DNA from: a virus | Strand: one strand, 5' to 3' | DNA: 30,832 bases | Virus record (IMG/VR): IMGVR_UViG_3300043466_000640 | Coordinates: 1-30,832 of that record | Shown here: piece after piece, positions 1 through 6,262 of the stretch | How the letters are laid out: each line of letters begins with the position of its first letter | Numbering within the stretch: position 1 is the stretch's first letter | Notes under the pieces: model-generated | Seen by the model: the letters and a program-made list of their open reading frames with translations, nothing else | Told to the model about the DNA's origin: nothing | Database searches by the model: none | Position numbers and translations under genes: made by a program

Positions 1-95
1 AGTTTATAAAAAGCCGCAGCCGTTTTAAATGTACCCGGACCGAACGCACCATCTGCATGACACCCACATTTATGTTGAAGGTTTAAAAGGCTCAT
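1..95 (-). CDS. Endolysin, N-terminal peptidoglycan-binding part (partial, runs off left edge)
   Basis: A gene starts at the ATG at 95, which overlaps the stop of the upstream holin-like gene as ATGA, and stays open to base 1 (31 codons). A GGAG lies about 9 nt upstream of the start. The translation contains ADGAFGPGTFKTAAAFYK at residues 14-31, the DGxFGPxT signature of small peptidoglycan-binding modules found at the N-terminus of many phage endolysins, often in front of a GH19 or muramidase catalytic domain. Its place as the last gene of a cassette with holin-like and lipoprotein genes supports a cell-wall lytic enzyme. The catalytic domain lies outside the window, so enzyme class is unknown. 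Confidence 0.8.
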   Translation of the reverse strand, partial: MSLLNLQHKCGCHADGAFGPGTFKTAAAFYK

Positions 96-595
96 TTACC
101 AGCACTCCGCCAATCAGGAAAGTCATCTTCGTCAACCACGCCGTCACCGTTCGCATCATAGCGCAGGTCGTTGCGGTATTTCTCCCAAGGCTCCATGTCG
201 TCATCATCGTCGTCTTCAGGCTCGTCGATAAAGACTGTGGCCTGCGGATCGTCGTATACCTTCGGCGCCATCGCTGGCGTCAGTTCAAGCGGCGCTTCTG
301 GTTCTGGCGCCGGCGCCGGTGCAGGCTCAGGGTCGGCGTCGCGCGCATTGGCGTTGAGGCTCAAGCCGCCCAGCAGTCCGACAAGTGCACCGATGATTGT
401 TTGGAACGCAGGGTTAATCATCTCAAGAACGGCAGTGCTGTCCACTACGTCATTAGGCACAAACATGCCGACGACCAGCGCCAGCACGACGACAAGGATA
501 ACTGCCGACAGCGTGACGATTGCCACACGCACGACAAACTCAACGGTGTCGTTGACGCCGTCGTGCTTGCTCTCAAAACTATTCAGGAAGCTCAT
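92..595 (-). CDS. Holin-like membrane protein with acidic tail and EF-hand-type calcium loop
   Basis: The 167-residue product has two predicted membrane segments (about residues 22-46 and 58-80), an Ala-Pro-Glu-rich linker (about 88-105), an Asp run near 129-134 and a C-terminal loop DANGDGVVDEDD at 147-158. The loop fits the EF-hand/dockerin calcium pattern, with D, N, D, D and D at positions 1, 3, 5, 9 and 12. The second membrane segment (INPAFQTIIGALVGLLGG) matches the corresponding segment of the upstream neighbour, so the two genes look paralogous. It overlaps that gene by 17 nt and the endolysin by 4 nt. A holin or holin partner role is inferred from topology and position; the calcium loop is unusual for a holin. 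Confidence 0.7.
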   Translation of the reverse strand: MSFLNSFESKHDGVNDTVEFVVRVAIVTLSAVILVVVLALVVGMFVPNDVVDSTAVLEMINPAFQTIIGALVGLLGGLSLNANARDADPEPAPAPAPEPEAPLELTPAMAPKVYDDPQATVFIDEPEDDDDDDMEPWEKYRNDLRYDANGDGVVDEDDFPDWRSAGK

Positions 596-857
596 CTTCT
601 TCGTCCTTCTTCTTTTGCATAGCGCCGCTGCCCTGCCCCGCCATAAGTCCTGCCAACGCCCCGACGATAAAAGTCGCTATCGGGTTAATCAACTTGAAAA
701 ACTCAGCGTCGTTAGGGGACTGCCCCTCCATCGGCTGCGACACAAACACCAACGAGTATAATACTGTAGCTACAATAAACGTAAGCGTCAGCGACAGGAC
801 GATCCCGACGATGAAACGCAGCAATTCTTCCGGCGTCCATTCACTTCTCGGCTTCAT
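579..857 (-). CDS. Holin-like two-TM membrane protein
   Basis: The product is a 92-residue protein from the ATG at 857; an in-frame GTG at 866 is an alternative start. An AGGTGA sequence precedes the ATG. It has a charged N-terminus, two hydrophobic segments (about residues 13-40 and 55-73) and a highly charged KKKDEEDE tail, a common class II holin layout. It overlaps the lipoprotein gene upstream and the second holin-like gene downstream by 17 nt each, so translation is probably coupled. The segment INPIATFIVGALAGLMAG resembles the second segment of the downstream protein. Holin function is inferred from size, topology and neighbours. Confidence 0.7.
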   Translation of the reverse strand: MKPRSEWTPEELLRFIVGIVLSLTLTFIVATVLYSLVFVSQPMEGQSPNDAEFFKLINPIATFIVGALAGLMAGQGSGAMQKKKDEEDELPE

Positions 858-1026
858 CTTCTTCACCTGTATCTATCAACCACTCAGTGCAATAACCCAT
901 AGCGATACACCGAGGCTTCTTGCAGAGTTCATCTTCCCAGTTCGCAGGGTCTTGGCAATCATAACGGTAGCGGTCTTCGCAGGCCCCCAGCACCAGCACC
1001 GCCAGTAGTAGACTGACTACACGCAT
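841..1026 (-). CDS. Small secreted lipoprotein of the lysis region
   Basis: The 61-residue protein begins with a short basic N-terminus, a hydrophobic stretch and a lipobox, VLGAC, that puts the lipidated cysteine at about residue 16. The mature part has five further cysteines and the pattern RYDCQDPANWEDELCKKP, which I recall from small conserved lipoproteins in many marine and soil podoviruses. It lies in the lysis cassette, where an outer-membrane lipoprotein could act like an Rz1 spanin, but it is not proline-rich and its cysteine pattern differs from Rz1. The lipoprotein call is firm; the spanin role is a guess. Confidence 0.8.
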   Translation of the reverse strand: MRVVSLLLAVLVLGACEDRYRYDCQDPANWEDELCKKPRCIAMGYCTEWLIDTGEEDEAEK

Positions 1027-1034
1027 ACGTCCAC

Positions 1035-1214
1035 CTAGCCAGCCTTTTGAAGCACGTTCACTAGTATGCCGACGAGCAATACGATGATTGTGCCGGCGGA
1101 AGTCATGCCGACTTTCTCAATCCGCTTCATCCGCGCGCAGATACTTTCGTACCGGAACGCGCAGACCTGTTCGTGCGTGTTGAGTTGTGCTTGGGTCTGG
1201 TCAATAGAAGTCAC
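1035..1214 (-). CDS. XhlA-like small membrane protein of the lysis cassette
   Basis: This is a 59-residue reading frame from a GTG at 1214 with AGGTGAG just upstream; it begins right after the stop of the ejection-protein gene. Residues 1-34 are polar with a heptad-like amphipathic stretch, and residues 39-56 form one membrane segment (AGTIIVLLVGILVNVL) followed by a short QKAG tail. That soluble helix plus C-terminal anchor is the layout of XhlA-type haemolysin/holin-associated proteins of phages. It is followed 8 nt later by the lipoprotein gene, so it probably opens the lysis cassette. Homology to XhlA is inferred from layout, not shown. Confidence 0.65.
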   Translation of the reverse strand: MTSIDQTQAQLNTHEQVCAFRYESICARMKRIEKVGMTSAGTIIVLLVGILVNVLQKAG

Positions 1215-1220
1215 GTATGC

Positions 1221-2837
1221 TCACCTTTTTTTGCTGGATTTCTTACTGTCGTAATAGTTTCGGCCCCCTGCGACGCCAGTTTGCGTGAGTGGGAAAGGGA
1301 AACGATTAGCCGCGACTACTGGACCCTTGTTACGCAGTATCAAACTAAGATTTTTTCCTTGCCCGCTTACCATTGCGTTACGCAACACGTTTGCGGTAGC
1401 TCCCGTCGTCGCAAGACCTGCTGCAAGAGGCACACTTCCTGCTGTAGCACCAAACGCATATAGAAGTGCTTTAGCATCTAACTTTTGATTAGGCTGTAAT
1501 TTAGACAACACATTAAGGATTTTTGTTTTGTAATTACCTGACGCTATTTTTTCTATCGCTGCCTTTTCTTGGGCGCTAAATTGACGCATTTTAGTTTTGT
1601 TATCGAGTAAATTTTGGAAGCCGGTTTGAATGGCATCCGCTTTTGAAACATTGCCGTTTTCGCGTCCCGCTTTAGTACTTGCTTTTGTTAATATCTCGTC
1701 AATCGTTTCGCTTTTAAATGCTCGTTGGCGCAACTCATTTGCTTTGCGTAGCGCGGCGACATCTTTTGCCGACGCCCCGCCTAACTCTCTAGGTGACAGC
1801 CGGTCAAAGAAAGTTGATATAGAGTCCGCCATGTCGTTCAACACAGAACCTTCGCCGGGGCTAACCTTTTGGGCTGTAGATCTAATATCTTTATACAGCT
1901 CATTAAGCCGCGTAATCGACAGCGGCGAACCGGCAAATTCATCTAATTGATCTAATATGTTGTTAACCGCTGTATGCTGACGGTTAAGGTACTGTTGCGT
2001 ACCCGTCACAAAATTACGCATACCTGTGGCTAGGCCCTGTGTAATTTGTGGGTCAATACGGACGCCAGACGCGTCGATTTGCTGGTATATTTTTTTAGCT
2101 GCGTCTTTAATTGCTTCTGTTGCAGGCACCGCGTTCTTAGCGACGACCGAAGCTATTTTTTGGACCACGGGAGCTGCAATGGTGGGGACTGCAACGCCTA
2201 TCGCAGTACCTAAAGCAGTATCTTCTGGTTGCGTAAGCGCGGTTGTCGCCGCGCCCGTCGTACCTCCGCCAAAAGCGCGCGTAAAAAAGTTTTTACCTGT
2301 CATGCCCCCACTGCGAATAAGGTTAGCCGCTTGAGGCGCGCCGGCAACAGCCGTACCGCCAGCAATCGCCGATATAGCCGGCGCAGTACCTGTAATTTCA
2401 CCGGCAATTTTACCCGCGCCAAAAGCAAATGGGTCACGATTTTGATACGGGGCCGCCTCTCTGTTTAGCCGTGCCTGCCCCGCTTGTGCATCTCGCTGAA
2501 GAAAGTTGCCGCCGAAATCTTGACCGCCGACAGCGGACAAACCTTGACCCAAATAATCTTGCACGGTCAGGCCGACGTTACCCACGCCGCGACCAAAGCC
2601 GGCGGCTGTAGAAACCGCAGGATCAACCACATACTTTTCAAAAACGCTTGGCTGCTCCACTGGTTGCTGCGGTGTCGATATAAAGTTTATGATTTCCGTA
2701 GGTTTATAGCCGCTATCTACGGCTTGTTTAACCTTTGGATCGCTAATTACCAAGTGCGCGACAATGTCGTCGTCGCTATATCCGTACTTACGGGCGGCGT
2801 TAATTTGTGCAGTGTAGTCTACAGGTGGCACGACCAA
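1221..2837 (-). CDS. Internal virion / DNA ejection protein
   Basis: The product is about 538 residues. The start is a TTG at 2837 or, better spaced from an AAAGG, a GTG at 2831. The N-terminus carries the motif ARKYGYSDDDIVAHL, typical of large phage internal and ejection proteins. Residues about 140-230 are rich in Ala and Gly with several hydrophobic stretches, as expected of a protein that inserts into the host envelope. The rest is helical, and the C-terminus is lysine-rich (DSKKSSKKR). It is the third of three consecutive ejection-type genes, matching the three-protein ejection set of P22 (gp7, gp20, gp16). I assign a class, not a one-to-one equivalent. Confidence 0.65.
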   Translation of the reverse strand: MVVPPVDYTAQINAARKYGYSDDDIVAHLVISDPKVKQAVDSGYKPTEIINFISTPQQPVEQPSVFEKYVVDPAVSTAAGFGRGVGNVGLTVQDYLGQGLSAVGGQDFGGNFLQRDAQAGQARLNREAAPYQNRDPFAFGAGKIAGEITGTAPAISAIAGGTAVAGAPQAANLIRSGGMTGKNFFTRAFGGGTTGAATTALTQPEDTALGTAIGVAVPTIAAPVVQKIASVVAKNAVPATEAIKDAAKKIYQQIDASGVRIDPQITQGLATGMRNFVTGTQQYLNRQHTAVNNILDQLDEFAGSPLSITRLNELYKDIRSTAQKVSPGEGSVLNDMADSISTFFDRLSPRELGGASAKDVAALRKANELRQRAFKSETIDEILTKASTKAGRENGNVSKADAIQTGFQNLLDNKTKMRQFSAQEKAAIEKIASGNYKTKILNVLSKLQPNQKLDAKALLYAFGATAGSVPLAAGLATTGATANVLRNAMVSGQGKNLSLILRNKGPVVAANRFPFPLTQTGVAGGRNYYDSKKSSKKR

Positions 2838-2847
2838 ATACCTTTAT

Positions 2848-4527
2848 TTAACGAAAAATATCTTTAAGCGGTGGTTTTTTTGTAGACGTTTTGCGCCCAC
2901 TTGAACTGCCGCCAGTTGACGTATCGGCTTTTGGTTTTACATACGGCATACCTGTGCCACGCATAAGTATCGGCAAAACTACGTTTTCCCATTTTGCCAA
3001 ACGCTCGTTAGCTGGAATGTCCATGTTAGCTATGTCGCCCATCGTACTGGCGACAAGCCGAACGTCAGCATCTGAAATCTGCGCGCCCAACTTGCCGCGC
3101 AACTTTTCAAACGTCATATTATCTTTTAATGTCGTTAGTTGACCTATGGCTACGCGCCCCGGTGTGGCTTCACCAGTTAAGAAACCTACCACTTCAGAAC
3201 CAATCCGTTGTGCGCCGCCGCTGGTGGACGCGTTAATTAATTTTGAGATGGAATTTTCGCCTGTTTTTGCGTTGTAGTCAAACAGGTCTAGTGCTTTCTT
3301 AAACCCTTTTTCCGTTTCAAGTTGCGAAAAAGTTTTCGGTGCGCCTGTGGGTGTACCAGCGCCTGTGGGCGTACCCGCGCCGCGGCGAGGACCGCCGCCG
3401 CTTTCGACTTGAATGATTTGATCGCGGACTTGTTCCCAAGGCACGTTTGTATACTGGCCCGGACGATTGCTAGGTAGGCCAGCCCAAGTGTCTTTAAGAT
3501 TTCCGCTTTTGCGGTCGTTGTAAAGTGCTTTTGCAAGCTGCTCTTGAACGTCTGCGGTGAAGGTCTTGTTGCGCCAATTAGGCCCAAGAACTTTTGGCGC
3601 GTATTCTTTAAGCGTGTCGTAAGTAAATTGGTATGTACCGACAGCGCCGGTGCCTATACGTGGCCCTTTACCGATTTGGCCCCGCGTTTTGGGAATAAGC
3701 GTGTTGCGCTGGAAGTCTTGCACTTCACCGATAGACAGCGTGCTAAGGGGCTTTGATGGCGAACCAAATTCGCCGAAACCATACACAACGTCCGCAGTGT
3801 TACCTCGCCCCGGCGCGCCGCGTGGGCCGCCGACGCCGGGCGGTGTGTATCCGCCGGGCGCGCCAGCGGCCACAGGGTAGCCCCTGCCGGTGTTGGGGTC
3901 TACGATTACTGGACCTACGTTCTCGACGTTGACGACAGTTGGTTTGATGTCAACAGCGGCTTCGGAACCTTCAACAACTTCAGCGCCCCCACGACCGAAT
4001 TTAGGTGTGCGAATTACGCGAGTAGACGTACCAAGATTCTGCGTCGTAAATTCGTTTGACAATTCTTCTGCGGCGGTCAGTGCTTTAGACGCAGATGATT
4101 CTTTCCACGGCTGAAACAGCGCGGGGTCGGTCGGCATATTCTGTACGGCGTCTGACAACATACCCTGATACAACGGGTTTTGAAATTGAGGAAGGCTAGC
4201 GATACGCTGCGCAAACCCAACCACTTGGTCAGGTGAGTCGGCGTTCTTTAATGCCGTATAAACAAACGCGTTAAATTCAGCCCCTGTTTTAAGGTCCATA
4301 CCCGTGGCCTCTGCCTGCGCTTTAGCTAATCTAGGTGCTTGCAGTTCTGCTTCGCGTGCTTCGCCAGCGCGGGCAAACTCCATTGCCTGCTGCGCTTGCT
4401 CTGCTTGACGCTGGGCTGCGCGCTGTTGCGACGCCATGTTCATCATGTTCGCCATCTGCGTCGTAGCACGGGCAGGATCAGGAAGCTGCGGGTTGCGCGC
4501 CTGAAGGGCTATCATCTGGTTTGGCAT
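2848..4527 (-). CDS. Ejection protein with lysozyme-like (transglycosylase) domain
   Basis: The product is 559 residues. Residues about 30-75 are a Gln/Ala-rich predicted coiled coil, and a Pro/Gly-rich linker spans about 205-245. A lysozyme-like domain covers about 245-375: IGEVQDFQR, then GAVGTYQFTYDTL at 294-306, the conserved core of phage muramidase-like domains in virion proteins. Glu253 is a candidate catalytic acid. Such domains open the peptidoglycan locally during DNA entry, as in T7 gp16 and related ejection proteins. The gene starts 1 nt after the DNA-transfer gene ends, and the ejection protein follows. The C-terminal 180 residues are unassigned. Confidence 0.75.
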   Translation of the reverse strand: MPNQMIALQARNPQLPDPARATTQMANMMNMASQQRAAQRQAEQAQQAMEFARAGEAREAELQAPRLAKAQAEATGMDLKTGAEFNAFVYTALKNADSPDQVVGFAQRIASLPQFQNPLYQGMLSDAVQNMPTDPALFQPWKESSASKALTAAEELSNEFTTQNLGTSTRVIRTPKFGRGGAEVVEGSEAAVDIKPTVVNVENVGPVIVDPNTGRGYPVAAGAPGGYTPPGVGGPRGAPGRGNTADVVYGFGEFGSPSKPLSTLSIGEVQDFQRNTLIPKTRGQIGKGPRIGTGAVGTYQFTYDTLKEYAPKVLGPNWRNKTFTADVQEQLAKALYNDRKSGNLKDTWAGLPSNRPGQYTNVPWEQVRDQIIQVESGGGPRRGAGTPTGAGTPTGAPKTFSQLETEKGFKKALDLFDYNAKTGENSISKLINASTSGGAQRIGSEVVGFLTGEATPGRVAIGQLTTLKDNMTFEKLRGKLGAQISDADVRLVASTMGDIANMDIPANERLAKWENVVLPILMRGTGMPYVKPKADTSTGGSSSGRKTSTKKPPLKDIFR

Positions 4528-4528
4528 A

Positions 4529-5320
4529 TCAGTTTTGCCCTGTTAAGTTAAATTTCGTGGCTGAGCCAAAGCCCGGGCCTCGCGCTTTACTACTGTCAAA
4601 CGTGTTGCCGCGGTAGTAGTCCATCATAGCGTTCTGCATGGGTAGCTGCCCTGCGATGCCAGCGACTTGACCAAGGGCTTGGTTCAGCGCGTTAGCCTGA
4701 CCGATGTAGCCTGACGCGCGGGCTTGGCCTGCGCCATAGATGTTAGTAGCTTCGTTCTGGCCCATCTGCCCTGCGGCGCCGGTCATCACGTTCGCGGCAG
4801 ACTGACCTGAACCCATCAGCGATTGCAGTGGGTTAAGCCGTGCTGCCCGCTCAGTCTGAAAACGATTGAACGCGTTCTGATATTCTTGGCTTGCCAAGTC
4901 CTGACCGAAACGCTGGATGCCCTTCAAAGTGCTGCCCGACATGAGGTTGCCGCGCGCTGCTGCCGACCGCTCTAACGCCTTCATGCCTTCCGCTTGACGG
5001 AAAGCATAGCCGGGGTCTTGCTGGAATTGGTCAGTGCCAAAGGCTTTCGCCATGCTGCCGTAGCCAGCAGCGGTCTTGTCGCCGCCGATACCCAGAAGCT
5101 GCATAATCTGGTCTTGCGCCGTGAGGCCACCTTGGCGAAACGGCTCTTGCAAAGCCTTTTGTTCTTCGAACATACGCTGTTGTGCAGCAGTAGCGTCACG
5201 CGCAGCTTGCTCTTGTACCCTAGCTGCTTTTTTAGACGCTTTTCCGGCTATGGCGCCGCCAGCAAGTGAACTTGCGGCAGATACGCCTGCGGCGATTGCC
5301 ATGCCTGTGGTAAGTGCCAT
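4529..5320 (-). CDS. DNA transfer / ejection protein, P22 gp7-like class
   Basis: The 263-residue protein opens with an Ala/Gly-rich hydrophobic segment (AIAAGVSAASSLAGGAIAG, residues 9-27), then an Ala/Gln-rich coiled-coil stretch. The diagnostic block QDPGYAFRQAEGMKALERSA at about 100-119 and ARGNLMSGSTLKGIQRFGQD just after it recur in a large family of podovirus DNA-transfer proteins. These are packed in the capsid and released into the cell envelope ahead of DNA. The start overlaps the GNAT stop by 1 nt. The family call rests on these two blocks and the position upstream of two further ejection-type genes. Confidence 0.75.
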   Translation of the reverse strand: MALTTGMAIAAGVSAASSLAGGAIAGKASKKAARVQEQAARDATAAQQRMFEEQKALQEPFRQGGLTAQDQIMQLLGIGGDKTAAGYGSMAKAFGTDQFQQDPGYAFRQAEGMKALERSAAARGNLMSGSTLKGIQRFGQDLASQEYQNAFNRFQTERAARLNPLQSLMGSGQSAANVMTGAAGQMGQNEATNIYGAGQARASGYIGQANALNQALGQVAGIAGQLPMQNAMMDYYRGNTFDSSKARGPGFGSATKFNLTGQN

Positions 5321-5784
5321 CAGTTTAATCCCTTTACAAATACACGTTCTGTGGGCGCGTATCCTAAGCGTCCGTACATTTTCGCCATAGTAGTAACGCG
5401 GTCGTTATCCAACGCAATCATAAACATGGCTTCTGCCTGCTTACTCTTACCCCATTTTTCTATCTCTTGAAACAGCAATTTTGATGCTGCCCCACCCCGT
5501 GCGTCAGGCTTGATATACCACCATAACTCCTGCGCCACCAGCTTCGATGGGTTGAAATACATAGGGTATGTAAGCGCCGCAGTAATCCCGACTATTTCGT
5601 CGTCATCTTCAGCCACCAAAACAACCATATTTTCGTTGTCTAGCGCGCTTTCGACAAACGCCGCGGTGCTGTCACGGTCGAACGGGATTAGATGGTTGAC
5701 AGGTGTCGTCGCCACAAATGCTTCCGCCAAGTCCATGTAGCACGGTATGTCTTCGACAGTAGCAGTGCGGACTGTCACGGGCAT
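5320..5784 (-). CDS. GNAT family N-acetyltransferase
   Basis: The 154-residue product has the GNAT fold signatures: an N-terminal VRTATVEDIPCYMDLAE, a central beta strand VVLVAEDDDEIVGITAAL, then ELWWYIKPDARGGAASKLLF, whose RGGAAS segment is the acetyl-CoA-binding loop in slightly diverged form. A C-terminal MAKMYGRLGYAPTERVFVK completes the domain. It would transfer an acetyl group from acetyl-CoA to an unknown amine. It sits between a small virion-type gene and the ejection genes with 1-nt overlaps on both sides, so it is made late. Lone GNAT genes in podovirus tail regions are known, but the substrate is not evident here. Confidence 0.85.
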   Translation of the reverse strand: MPVTVRTATVEDIPCYMDLAEAFVATTPVNHLIPFDRDSTAAFVESALDNENMVVLVAEDDDEIVGITAALTYPMYFNPSKLVAQELWWYIKPDARGGAASKLLFQEIEKWGKSKQAEAMFMIALDNDRVTTMAKMYGRLGYAPTERVFVKGLN

Positions 5785-6119
5785 TAGCTAACTAGACGGC
5801 CTGACGCGCGGATGTTGACCGCCGACGCCGTACCCGCAACAGTGCTGATGAAGCCATTGTTAGGCAGCACATGGCCGACCAGTTCAGGAAAGGTGTACGT
5901 CTCGCTGGCCTGAAGCGTCTTGGTCTTGACAATCAAGTTGTCGTTGCCCGCCACGCCTGAAGGCGAGATAAGGTTAACGCTGATCGTCGCCGCAGAGCCA
6001 CTGTAGTTCGTGGCTGTAAACTTGTCGATAATCGTCTGCACGCCATTCGACGTGTATTGCGTTGTTTGGCTGTTTTCCGCCGTCTTAGAGGGAATGATAT
6101 TGCTGACAGTCACTGCCAT
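5784..6119 (-). CDS. Small beta-rich virion-region protein
   Basis: The 111-residue protein is rich in Thr, Ser, Val and Asn, with alternating hydrophobic positions that suggest a beta sandwich and no membrane segment or signal. The start has AAAGGA about 8 nt upstream. It follows the 43-residue gene and overlaps the acetyltransferase start by 1 nt. Proteins of this kind occur in tail regions of P22-like phages and may be minor structural or tail-associated components. No catalytic motif is visible; the role is inferred from neighbours. Confidence 0.6.
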   Translation of the reverse strand: MAVTVSNIIPSKTAENSQTTQYTSNGVQTIIDKFTATNYSGSAATISVNLISPSGVAGNDNLIVKTKTLQASETYTFPELVGHVLPNNGFISTVAGTASAVNIRASGRLVS

Positions 6120-6130
6120 AACAAAGTCCT

Positions 6131-6262
6131 TTATTTCGCGGCGGGTTTAGGTGGGGCAGGTTTAATAGGCTCAGGCTTCTCAGGGTAAGCCTCTTTAGGG
6201 CCAAGCAGCTTGATAAACATTTCAAGCGATTTACCGCTGGCTGGTTGTGGTTCGTCAGTCAT
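6131..6262 (-). CDS. 43-residue Pro/Lys-rich protein, unknown function
   Basis: A short frame starts at the ATG at 6262, overlapping the tailspike stop as ATGA, and ends 11 nt before the next gene's start. Residues 11-21 (KSLEMFIKLLG) could form a short amphipathic helix. The remainder is Pro/Lys/Glu-rich and probably disordered. It fills an otherwise empty gap in a tightly packed operon and has the coupling seen at its neighbours, which is the main support for calling it a gene. I do not recognise a family. Confidence 0.6.
   Translation of the reverse strand: MTDEPQPASGKSLEMFIKLLGPKEAYPEKPEPIKPAPPKPAAK

Noticed and set aside
29-761. Long plus-strand frames over the lysis region
   Set aside because: They lie opposite genes with clear membrane segments and a lipobox, have low-complexity Arg- or Ser-rich translations caused by the Asp/Ala-rich minus-strand codons, and have no RBS or neighbours on that strand.
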